Assembly (NCBI GenBank): GCA_018673215.1
Contig: JABHDE010000030.1
Location: 50,972 to 114,971 of the forward strand
From: Formosa sp.
GTDB taxonomy: Bacteria; Bacteroidota; Bacteroidia; Flavobacteriales; Flavobacteriaceae
Direction: 5' to 3'
DNA length: 64,000 bases
Part shown: one piece after another, positions 10,601 to 17,429 of the stretch
Layout of the letters: each line of letters opens with the position of its first letter
Position numbering within the stretch: the first letter of the stretch is position 1
Position numbers and translations under genes: made by a program
The notes under the pieces: generated by a model
Database searches by the model: none
The model's input: the letters and a program-made list of their open reading frames with translations, nothing else
Told to the model about the DNA's origin: nothing

Positions 10601-10883
10601 GCTATACTTTGGAAAAGAAGATAAACGCCAAGGGATTACAAGTGACCCTGAGGTATCTGTGACTGAACGTGTTGGAATAGCTTCGTATTATACCAGTACA
10701 CGACAAAATGGAATAACAAATACCGAGCGCAGTCTCATCAAGCATGCAAAGACTGCCATAGAGAGTGCTTTAGAAGCAACAAACACTTTCTTTACAGAAG
10801 AATGGGGGGCATTTCGAACTGACATGGAAGCCAAGGAATTGTCACCATTTAAACCTGTAGAAACATTTAAGATAAAAAATTAA
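7677..10883 (+). CDS. Secreted BNR/Asp-box (sortilin-like) beta-propeller protein
   Basis: This 1068-residue protein has a signal peptide (about 1-18) and roughly eleven Asp-box turns of the type SxDGGxxW (for example KSLDGGKNW, KTIDGGKTW, STYDGGETW, KSNDGGVKW, KSTDKGETW), spread over the first ~720 residues. They indicate one or two beta-propellers of the sortilin/VPS10 or YVTN/BNR kind. A charged Lys/Glu/Asp stretch lies near residues 795-815, and the C-terminus is helical. No catalytic residues are evident, so a binding, scaffolding or proteolysis-related role is possible. Adjacency to the M1 peptidase suggests joint work in peptide handling, which is only inference. Confidence 0.85.
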   Translation: MRTILSILLLVFSLNGVAQEFSMELLKNKTPRNIGPGGMSGRVTSIDVVHANTDIMYAGTASGGLWKSTSGGIKWVPIFDNEATASIGAVAVQQSNPSVIWVGTGEGNPRNSINGGYGIYKSLDGGKNWMLMGLEKTRHIHRVIIDPTNPNTVYAAAIGSPWGEHPERGVYKTIDGGKTWNKILYTNQKSGAADLVMDPQNPNKLIAAMWEHKRDPWFFNSGGEGSGLYSTYDGGETWKKITSEDGLPEGNLGRIGVAIAPSKPDIIYALIEAKKNALYKSNDGGVKWEKVSDNMNEIGNRPFYYADIYVDSQNENRLYSIFTYVNISEDGGKSFEQLMPAYGVDNGIHPDHHAWWIHPTNGNFMIDGNDGGLNITKDGGDSWRFIGNLPVAQFYHINIDNEFPYNVYGGMQDNGSWRGPAYVWRAQGIRNSYWQEISFGDGFDVIPDKDDSQFGWTMSQQGYVSRYDWKTGNNYIVRPTHPDADVTLRFNWNAAINIDPYSNSTLYFGSQFVHKSTDKGETWSIISPDLSTNDPDKLKQHESGGLTMDATGAENHCTILVIEPSEVEANMLWVSTDDGRVHYTQDGGSQWTEVSKNIKGLPKGSWIPQIKASKTNKGEALLIANDYRRFNYTPYAYRTKNYGKSWERIVDASDVKSYTLSIVEDAEEPNLLFLGTDDGLYISIDSGAKWTKWMEGFPTVSVKDLIIHPREHDLVIGTFGRAAWVLDDIRPLRALAKNQNLLKKTVHLFETPTAYQAAYQQPTGSRFGGDAMFNGENRDSGAQFSYYVKVQKNNSKADENEDKNKEEDQKETTEVKWDSLQLQLFDGERLIRTLKKKAPKDDGIHFLRWNMDEKGVERPSKKIQKSKREPSGVQVMPGSYRAVLRYGDQNSETIIKVKSDPRIPYNVQARQAVYDALKEFEHQQETMRKAVKQLVESKNIVSEFSEKLSKKDKKLNKEALKKCKELTEKIDSLLALYFGKEDKRQGITSDPEVSVTERVGIASYYTSTRQNGITNTERSLIKHAKTAIESALEATNTFFTEEWGAFRTDMEAKELSPFKPVETFKIKN

Positions 10884-10951
10884 ACCTCTTGATGAGGCAG
10901 TTTCATTATTTTAACTAACTTTCGACGGACTAAATTTAAAATGAATAAAAT

Positions 10952-11530
10952 ATGAAAAATACGATTCTAGCTCTCCTTCTTGTTTTTAGTGCATTGGCAT
11001 GTAAAAAAGAAGTTAAAAAAACAGAGACATCAAATACTGAAAGGTCTAATTCCGAACAAGAAGTTATTGAAAAAAAACGCTCTTTAATAATCTCGCTCAA
11101 CCCTAAAAGTGAAAGCAACGTGACTGGAACTGCTAAATTTGAAGAAACCAATGGTATAGTTTATATGACCGCAGTTATTAAAGGACTCAGTGAAGGATCT
11201 CATGCTATCCATATTCATGATCAAGCAGATTGCTCTTCTTTAGATGGGAAATCAGCGGGTGGACATTGGAATCCTACAGCACAGCCGCATGGTAAATGGG
11301 GAGCTGAAACTGGCTACCACAAAGGAGATATTGGTAACTTTATGGTTAAAAATATAGAAGGCGATACTACTGTTGAATTTAGTACGGATGAATGGTGTAT
11401 TGGTTGCGGAGATGACAGCAAAGATATTTTAGGTAAAGGCGTAATAGTACACCAAGGTGTGGACGATTTCAAATCTCAACCCTCGGGAGCAGCAGGAAGC
11501 CGCGTGAGTTGTGGAGGAATTATCGAATAA
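10952..11530 (+). CDS. sodC: Cu,Zn superoxide dismutase, lipoprotein
   Basis: The 192-residue precursor has a lipobox ending at C17 (SALAC), so the enzyme should be lipid-anchored in the envelope. All metal ligands are visible: H87 and H89 (HIH), the bridging H105 in GGHWNP, H113, H123, D126 and H167. The disulfide cysteines C94 and C187 and the guiding Arg R184 (SRVSCGG) are present. It should convert superoxide to hydrogen peroxide and oxygen. A Lys/Glu-rich linker (18-45) separates the lipid anchor from the domain. The gene is followed by its own terminator. Confidence 0.95.
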   Translation: MKNTILALLLVFSALACKKEVKKTETSNTERSNSEQEVIEKKRSLIISLNPKSESNVTGTAKFEETNGIVYMTAVIKGLSEGSHAIHIHDQADCSSLDGKSAGGHWNPTAQPHGKWGAETGYHKGDIGNFMVKNIEGDTTVEFSTDEWCIGCGDDSKDILGKGVIVHQGVDDFKSQPSGAAGSRVSCGGIIE

Positions 11531-11553
11531 TTTAATTTTAAGAAAATAAAAAT

Positions 11554-11582
11554 AAGCTACTTATGATGAGTAGCTTTTTTTT
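11554..11582 (+). terminator. Terminator after sodC
   Basis: A perfect 8-bp stem AAGCTACT / AGTAGCTT with a 7-nt loop is followed by a T-run up to 11582. Confidence 0.88.
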
Positions 11583-11606
11583 AATTTCACATGAAAATTT
11601 GTTACG

Positions 11607-12764
11607 ATGAACCCATCAGGAAAAGGTTGGATTACAAAACTATTAAAGCTACTCAAAACCAATTCGGAACCCCAATTTGAGTCGTTAGAACAGCTATATC
11701 CCAAACTTAGAACAGTGGGTTTTTTGTATGGAAGTAATATGGAAACCCTTAACCATATTGAAGACAATCCAGATTTCACTAAGGAGGAACGCTGCAAGAT
11801 TAACTTATTAATTGCTTTGTATGCTGTTCACTGTGATTCAAAATCTACAGAGGATTTTGAAAAAAGTATATTTGAATTATACAAAGAAATTACCAATCAA
11901 AAAACAAGCCTCATTGGTAGTATTATTGGAAACAATCTTGAATCGACTCTTCATAAACGCATACATATTGACAATAATATTCTGACTAAAAATTTTAGTT
12001 TTTTTGTGACCAATGCTCTCCTTTTTATGGATGTGATGGCGTACCGAGAATATTTGAAAGGAGAAAAAAACACCATCCTTTACTTAAAACAGTTTGAAAC
12101 GTCTATTAGAACATTAGTATTAAATGCTTTAAATTCTAAATTACAAAAAACGTCTTATGACGATAGTTTGATAAAACTTATAGAGTCTTCCTTTCGATTT
12201 TCGGACACAACATCTTATCAATACAAAACAGTCATAGATGCCGTTCCCAATAAACTTGAATCCTATTATTATTTTGATTTGGCGTGTATGTCCACATGGA
12301 GTGATTTCAAACATGAAACGACAGAACAAGAATTCCTAAAAAGATTGGGGTCTGATCTGAATATCTCGAAAGCAATCGTAGAAGAATCGATAGCTTCTAT
12401 TTACATATTTTTTAAAACGCATAATAATAAAATAGCCCTGTTAAACTCAAAAAACAGTGTTCGAAGTTTTTATGACCACACCAGTTTGATGGTACGCAAG
12501 CTAATTTTCAGAAATAGCAAACGTTTGTATATCGAATTAAAAGAAAGTAAGGAATTGGTTAAGTTATTGTCTCAATCGACGCAAAGAGAATTAAACGATA
12601 CCGAACAAAAACAAATGCAAGAACAGCTTTTAGACCTCCTAAAATCCATTCCTAGTTTAGCAATTTTTCTTCTTCCGGGTGGTGCTTTGTTGTTGCCATT
12701 GTTTGTAAAGTTTATTCCTAAATTATTACCCTCTGCATTTGATGACAATAGAATAAATGATTAA
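11607..12764 (+). CDS. LETM1-like C-terminal domain protein
   Basis: In this 385-residue protein most of the sequence is not recognisable, but the last ~60 residues resemble the LETM1 ribosome-binding-like/membrane segment: LDLLKSIPSLAIFLLPGG, then a hydrophobic stretch and KFIPKLLPSAF. In mitochondria LETM1 takes part in cation homeostasis. Bacterial members are often described as LETM1-related biofilm-associated proteins, a label I recall but cannot verify here. There is one C-terminal hydrophobic segment (about 350-375) and no signal peptide. It is followed after 25 bp by a DUF1456 gene and then a DUF1684 gene, probably one transcript. Confidence 0.7.
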   Translation: MNPSGKGWITKLLKLLKTNSEPQFESLEQLYPKLRTVGFLYGSNMETLNHIEDNPDFTKEERCKINLLIALYAVHCDSKSTEDFEKSIFELYKEITNQKTSLIGSIIGNNLESTLHKRIHIDNNILTKNFSFFVTNALLFMDVMAYREYLKGEKNTILYLKQFETSIRTLVLNALNSKLQKTSYDDSLIKLIESSFRFSDTTSYQYKTVIDAVPNKLESYYYFDLACMSTWSDFKHETTEQEFLKRLGSDLNISKAIVEESIASIYIFFKTHNNKIALLNSKNSVRSFYDHTSLMVRKLIFRNSKRLYIELKESKELVKLLSQSTQRELNDTEQKQMQEQLLDLLKSIPSLAIFLLPGGALLLPLFVKFIPKLLPSAFDDNRIND

Positions 12765-12789
12765 GTCATAAAAATACTACCTTTGAAGC

Positions 12790-13053
12790 ATGGGATTAAA
12801 CAACAATGATATTTTCAAAAAACTTAGAGTCGCTCATAAATTAAGAGATGACGATATTGTAAAAATTTGCAGTCTAAAAGATTTTAAAATTACCAAAAGT
12901 GAGCTCAACGCTATTTTTAGAAACGAAACCCACCCAAAATATATGGAGTGTGGAGACCAATTTTTAAGAAATTTCTTAGACGGACTCATCATTCATTTGA
13001 GGGGTCCTATGCCTCCAAAAGGAGCAAAATCTAATCATTCTACAAAAAAATAA
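12790..13053 (+). CDS. DUF1456 (YehS-like) family protein
   Basis: This 87-residue protein matches the DUF1456 pattern in one repeat: an opening NNDIFKKLRVAHKLRDDD and the closing FLDGLIIHLRGP. E. coli YehS carries two such repeats (about 156 residues), so this is a single-repeat version with a short Lys/Ser tail. The function is unknown. It lies 5 bp before the DUF1684 gene. Confidence 0.8.
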   Translation: MGLNNNDIFKKLRVAHKLRDDDIVKICSLKDFKITKSELNAIFRNETHPKYMECGDQFLRNFLDGLIIHLRGPMPPKGAKSNHSTKK

Positions 13054-13058
13054 TTGAG

Positions 13059-13943
13059 ATGAAAAAACATATTTTAATTGGATGTTTTTTAACTCTTTTT
13101 TTTAATTGCAAAGAAGTAAACAAACAATACCTTTTAGAAAATTCTTATCTGAATGCTCTAAACGAAAATAGAGAAAATCGTGCTAAAAATCGAGTGAAGT
13201 ATTTAGAGCTGACAGGTTTATTTAAGCTAGATTCCACAAAGAATACCTTTGGGAAAGCCGCTTCAAATAAATTTATTCTAGATATTGAAAATTTAGCACC
13301 TATTATTGGAAGTATTGATTTATCAAAAAAGGGGCTTCTATTTAATGCAGCTAAAAACATCAAAGTCACCAATGCTCAACAAGAAGAAATAGAGCGATTA
13401 GAACTTAAAATTGACGCCAACGGAAACTCAATACAGCTTTTTCACAAACAGTTAAAATGGCAAATCATTACTCGATCAGGAGCCTTGTACCTGAGAGTTT
13501 GGGATTTAAAAAATCCAGCCATTCAGGCATTCAAAGGATTTAAAAGTTATGAAATTAATAATGAGTTTATTTTTGATGCAGAGTTTAGCTATTTTGAAAC
13601 AAAACGGATGGAGTCTGTGGAATCAAAACTAGGAATTCCAGATGTTACCGATTTTATAGGACAATTACAATTTAGATATAAAGGCAAAGCTTATAGTTTA
13701 GATGTCGGAAGTGAAGGTTTTGTAATGGTTGGAGATTTAACTTCTGGAGAAACTACGTATGGAGGCGGACGCTATATGTATATTGAACTCCCAATAACAA
13801 ATGGAAGCGTAACTTTAGATTTTAATTATCTATACAATCCACCCTGTGCTTATTCAGAGTTTACAACTTGTTTGTTTCCACCCCGGCAAAATCAACTTGA
13901 TTTTAGACTTAAAGCTGGAGAACGCATTGAGGAAGCCCTTTAA
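13059..13943 (+). CDS. DUF1684 family lipoprotein
   Basis: This 294-residue protein has a short signal ending at a Cys (FFNCKE, about residue 17), indicating a lipoprotein. The C-terminal half carries the DUF1684 signature: GGGRYMYIELP, LDFNYLYNPPCAYSEF, TTCLFPP and LKAGER. The biochemical role of the family is not established to my knowledge. It is the last of a closely spaced trio (LETM1-like, DUF1456, DUF1684). Confidence 0.85.
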   Translation: MKKHILIGCFLTLFFNCKEVNKQYLLENSYLNALNENRENRAKNRVKYLELTGLFKLDSTKNTFGKAASNKFILDIENLAPIIGSIDLSKKGLLFNAAKNIKVTNAQQEEIERLELKIDANGNSIQLFHKQLKWQIITRSGALYLRVWDLKNPAIQAFKGFKSYEINNEFIFDAEFSYFETKRMESVESKLGIPDVTDFIGQLQFRYKGKAYSLDVGSEGFVMVGDLTSGETTYGGGRYMYIELPITNGSVTLDFNYLYNPPCAYSEFTTCLFPPRQNQLDFRLKAGERIEEAL

Positions 13944-14003
13944 TAATTTAAAAAAATAGTAACAAATTATTAAATGATCCGACTAATCTAAAACCTAACC
14001 CAT

Positions 14004-14495
14004 TTGAAATCATTAGAACATAATTTTGTCGAACTTTTGCAAAAGCACCAAAACATCGTGCACAAAATTTGCAGACTCTATACGAATGATTCTGATGCGC
14101 ATAAGGATTTGTTTCAAGAAATTACCATACAGTTATGGAAAGCATACCCAAAATTTAGAGGCGACTCCAAATTTAGCACTTGGATGTACCGAGTGGGGCT
14201 AAACACTTCTATCACCTTATACAGAAAATCTCTGAGAAGGGTAGAAAGTCAAAATATCGAAGCTGTAGCCTACAAGCTATCTCATGAAGAATATGACGAT
14301 ACCAAGGACCAGCAATTGAAACAAATTTATGCTGCTGTAAATAAGTTAAATGACATTGATAAAGGAATTGTTTTCTTGTATTTAGAAAATAAAAATTATA
14401 AAGAAATTAGTGAAACACTAGGGATTAGTGAAGTTAATGCACGCGTACGAATGAACCGTATTAAAACTAAACTAAAAACCCAATTAAATTCTTAG
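14004..14495 (+). CDS. ECF-type RNA polymerase sigma factor
   Basis: This 163-residue protein has sigma region 2 (about 10-80, with DLFQEITIQLWKAYPKFRG and FSTWMYRVGLN) and region 4 (about 105-160, YLENKNYKEISETLGISEVNARVRMNRIK). The start is a TTG at 14004; an in-frame ATG 30 bp upstream is cut off by a stop. It should direct RNA polymerase to a small stress or envelope regulon. Two bases separate it from a membrane protein that probably controls it. Confidence 0.9.
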   Translation: MKSLEHNFVELLQKHQNIVHKICRLYTNDSDAHKDLFQEITIQLWKAYPKFRGDSKFSTWMYRVGLNTSITLYRKSLRRVESQNIEAVAYKLSHEEYDDTKDQQLKQIYAAVNKLNDIDKGIVFLYLENKNYKEISETLGISEVNARVRMNRIKTKLKTQLNS

Positions 14496-14497
14496 AT

Positions 14498-15151
14498 ATG
14501 GATGAGTTAGAAATATTAAAAAAAGACTGGGAGACGTCCTCAAAAAACTATCCTGAGCTAAAAAAAGAAGACCTTTATAAATTAATATATAAGCGATCTT
14601 CATCCATTGTGAAATGGATTTTCATTATTTGTCTGTTAGAATTTGGGTTTTGGTCTCTGATCTACTTCCATTTTAGAGACAGTGAAGATTTAGCAAAAAT
14701 GGAAAGTTATCAAGTCGAGTACATCACCACCCCTCTTACGGTTTTAGGGTATGTGGTATTGATTTATTTCTTTTATGTTTTTTATAAAAACTACAAAAGT
14801 ATTTCAGCAACAGAAAATACAAAATTGTTGATGGAACGTATTTTAAAAACTCGTAAAACCGTAAAACAATATGTGATCTTCAATCTTATTTTTATGTGCA
14901 TCTCAATAGTTGTGGGGGTATATATTGAGTTGACAAACAACCCAGAAGTATTCTCAATGCTCTCACGTATAAAATCAGAAGGAGAAGGAAATATTGCTAT
15001 ATTTTTCCTTATAATAGTTGTGTTAAGTGTTTTGGTAATGGCACTTTTGACAGCCCTTTTACTAGGGTTCTACTATTTGATATATGGACTACTGATGAAG
15101 CGTTTAAAATCGAATTATAAAGATTTAAAATCGTTAGAAACAGAATCTTAG
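14498..15151 (+). CDS. Four-helix membrane protein, possible anti-sigma partner
   Basis: This 217-residue protein has an N-terminal cytoplasmic stretch of about 40 residues (MDELEILKKDWE), then hydrophobic helices near 41-58, 80-100, 125-145 and 165-195. It starts 2 bp after the ECF sigma factor stop codon, so the two are translationally linked. That arrangement and the topology suggest an anti-sigma or sensor protein. I see no canonical zinc anti-sigma motif (HxxxCxxC), so the role is inferred from context. Confidence 0.7.
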   Translation: MDELEILKKDWETSSKNYPELKKEDLYKLIYKRSSSIVKWIFIICLLEFGFWSLIYFHFRDSEDLAKMESYQVEYITTPLTVLGYVVLIYFFYVFYKNYKSISATENTKLLMERILKTRKTVKQYVIFNLIFMCISIVVGVYIELTNNPEVFSMLSRIKSEGEGNIAIFFLIIVVLSVLVMALLTALLLGFYYLIYGLLMKRLKSNYKDLKSLETES

Positions 15152-15152
15152 T

Positions 15153-15950
15153 TTACCACTTTCGTTGATTGTTTAACGCTTCTTTTTCTATCAATTCTTC
15201 TTGAGAAATTACTTTCATGAATGAGGGGTGTTGTTCTATCGCATACTCAATTTTTTCTACGATTTGAGCAATCGATTCCTTTTCGTAATCAATCTCTAAA
15301 GGTGCTTTAATCTCCATGGTTTGAAGAATATTTTTCTTTTTCACACGGATGCCTTTTTTATCAAACGACCTTCGGAATCCATCAATCACAATCGGAACAA
15401 CAATCGGTTGGTAATGTTTAATAATATGTGCTGTTCCTTTTCGAATGGGCTTAAAAGGCGTGGTGGTTCCTTGTGGAAATGTAATCACCCAACCATCATT
15501 GAGTGCTTTATTGATATTAGAGATATCACTCATTTTAACCTGTCGATTGACATTCTCTCCAGAAGCACGCCATGTTCTTTCAATACTAATAGAACCCGCA
15601 TAGGCAAATATTTTTGGCAACAATCCAGACTTCATCGTTTCTTTAGCAGCTACAAAATAGACGTTCAATTTGGGGTTCCATAAGTAGCCAACATTTTTGA
15701 TGTTGTCATCACGTCCACTCAAGGCTGCATTAAAGACATGAAACATTGCCATCACATCTGCAAAATATGTCTGGTGATTGGATATAAACAATACATTGTT
15801 TTGGGGTAAATTTCTAAGAATCTCAGAACCTTCAATTTGAAGTTCGTTAAACCCTCTGTAACGTCGGTGACTTAAAACACCTGCAATTCGAATGATCCAT
15901 TTTTTAAAAAATAAAAATTGACCAAATATGTTTTTCTTGAAAATACCCAT
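15153..15950 (-). CDS. 1-acylglycerol-3-phosphate acyltransferase-like (PlsC family)
   Basis: This 265-residue protein contains the acyltransferase HX4D motif in SNHQTYFAD (about 57-65) and a second block FPQGTTTPF in place of the usual FPEGTRS. These define the PlsC/LPLAT family that acylates lysophosphatidic acid or related lipids at the membrane. The Glu-to-Gln change in block III is unusual and could alter substrate choice. It converges with the anti-sigma candidate, ending 2 bp from it, and shares its strand with the Nudix gene 35 bp upstream. Confidence 0.85.
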   Translation of the reverse strand: MGIFKKNIFGQFLFFKKWIIRIAGVLSHRRYRGFNELQIEGSEILRNLPQNNVLFISNHQTYFADVMAMFHVFNAALSGRDDNIKNVGYLWNPKLNVYFVAAKETMKSGLLPKIFAYAGSISIERTWRASGENVNRQVKMSDISNINKALNDGWVITFPQGTTTPFKPIRKGTAHIIKHYQPIVVPIVIDGFRRSFDKKGIRVKKKNILQTMEIKAPLEIDYEKESIAQIVEKIEYAIEQHPSFMKVISQEELIEKEALNNQRKW

Positions 15951-15985
15951 TAAGATTTTGAAAAAAATTATTTTGCAAACCTAAG

Positions 15986-16633
15986 CTATTTTTTTAAAAT
16001 TTGATTTAACATTGATTTAATTTCTATCAACATCATGGCTGTCGCTCCCCAAACAATACGTTCGTTGAGTTTAAAAGCCGGTACTTCAAAGGCAGTCCCA
16101 TCGGAAGCTAAAATTTCAGAAACAACCTCAGACTTGTCGTTCATCAAATCTGACAAAGACACTTGCAAAACAGCATCCACTTCAGAGGGCTGAAGTGTGA
16201 ACGTTAGTGGGGATTGAGCAATCCCTAAAAAAGGAGACACCAAAAAATTACTGGGTGGAATATAAATAGAAGATAATTCACGAATGACCTTAATTTTATC
16301 TGAAGAAACTCCAATTTCTTCCCAAGTCTCTCGTAATGCGGTGGCTTCTAAGGATGCGTCTACAGGTTCTGGTTTTCCACCTGGAAATCCAACTTGAGCA
16401 GAATGCACCCCGTTGTATGATTTCCGCAAAATTAAAACTAAAAGTGTATCCCCTTCTGAACTAGGGTAAAATAAGGACAAAACGGCTGCTAGTTTAGCAG
16501 ATTTTCGTTCTTCTTTAAAACGCTCCAATAATTGCTCTCGAAATGGAGGTGCCATTGTTAGCTGCATCTCGATTCCTGGTAAAGTCAAGTTATTTATTTC
16601 TGAAATCGTTTTTTCAAATGCCTTAAATCTCAT
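15986..16633 (-). CDS. CoA pyrophosphatase-type Nudix hydrolase
   Basis: This 215-residue protein carries a Nudix box (GGKPEP, then ALRETWEEIGV, about 90-115) preceded by VLILRKSYNGVHSAQVGFPGG, the UPF0035-like extension of CoA diphosphatases (NudL/PCD1). It likely hydrolyses CoA or oxidised CoA to phosphopantetheine and adenosine diphosphate. The first Glu of the consensus box is replaced by Asp/Ala in the usual CoAse manner. It shares a strand with the acyltransferase gene and is divergent from the cyclophilin gene. Confidence 0.87.
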   Translation of the reverse strand: MRFKAFEKTISEINNLTLPGIEMQLTMAPPFREQLLERFKEERKSAKLAAVLSLFYPSSEGDTLLVLILRKSYNGVHSAQVGFPGGKPEPVDASLEATALRETWEEIGVSSDKIKVIRELSSIYIPPSNFLVSPFLGIAQSPLTFTLQPSEVDAVLQVSLSDLMNDKSEVVSEILASDGTAFEVPAFKLNERIVWGATAMMLIEIKSMLNQILKK

Positions 16634-16663
16634 ATCTTACAATTCAATAAATATATACGATCC

Positions 16664-17353
16664 ATGCGAATTTATATACTTTTATTTTTAAGCGTTGTGT
16701 TGTTGGGTTGTGAAGGTAAGAAATCAAAAACAATCAAGCCCCAAAAAAATAACTCTACTTCCATCACAAAAGAAGTAATTCCTGAAAAAAAAGAACCCAA
16801 TTTTCGACTGAGCGATGCGAATGTCATGGAGTTTTTCTTAGACTATGACCAAAAACACAAAGAAAATAAGGTCAGAATCACCACCGATTATGGAACAATT
16901 GACGTCCAATTGTTTGAAGAAACGAAGTTCCACCGCGCTAACTTTATTTACCTGATCAAAAAACAATATTTCGACGGGACTCAGTTTTACAGAGTGATTC
17001 AAAATTTTGTGATTCAAGGGGGCAATAGCGATGACCGAGAAACCTCACTAAAGAGGCGAAAGATCGGGAAATACTTACTTCCAAATGATCACGACAAAGG
17101 GTTTAAACACGAACGTGGCATGCTGAGTATGCCGAGTAAAAATATAGAAAACCCTTACAAGAAGGCCTCCCCTTTTGAGTTTTTTATTGTTCAGCAGCAA
17201 GGCGGCGCGCATCATTTGGATGGCGATTACACCATTTTCGGATACGTAATTCGCGGTATGGAGGTCGTTGATAAAATTGCAGCCGTTCCCACCGATGCCT
17301 CCGATTGGCCACTTCAAAATGTATTCATCCGAAAAATTGAAATCTTAAAATAA
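16664..17353 (+). CDS. Cyclophilin-type peptidyl-prolyl isomerase, lipoprotein
   Basis: The 229-residue precursor has a lipobox at LLGCEG (about residue 16), so it is envelope-anchored. After a Lys/Ser linker, the cyclophilin domain spans about 65-229, with FDGTQFYRVIQNFVIQGG (catalytic Arg in FYRV) and SPFEFFIVQQQGGAHHLDGDYTIFG, where QxxxPxLD-type residues bind proline substrates. It is predicted to assist folding of periplasmic or outer-membrane proteins. An M3 peptidase lipoprotein gene follows. Confidence 0.92.
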   Translation: MRIYILLFLSVVLLGCEGKKSKTIKPQKNNSTSITKEVIPEKKEPNFRLSDANVMEFFLDYDQKHKENKVRITTDYGTIDVQLFEETKFHRANFIYLIKKQYFDGTQFYRVIQNFVIQGGNSDDRETSLKRRKIGKYLLPNDHDKGFKHERGMLSMPSKNIENPYKKASPFEFFIVQQQGGAHHLDGDYTIFGYVIRGMEVVDKIAAVPTDASDWPLQNVFIRKIEILK

Positions 17354-17429
17354 GTTTAAAACCATCAGGGTATAATTTATTTTAAGTAAATTGTCGGAAT
17401 CTTATTTTAACCTTTTAAAATCAAAAATC

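Noticed and set aside
17391..17429. TTG start for the M3 peptidase
   Set aside because: The ATG at 17430 gives a proper lipoprotein signal; the extra 13 residues are polar and unlike a leader.
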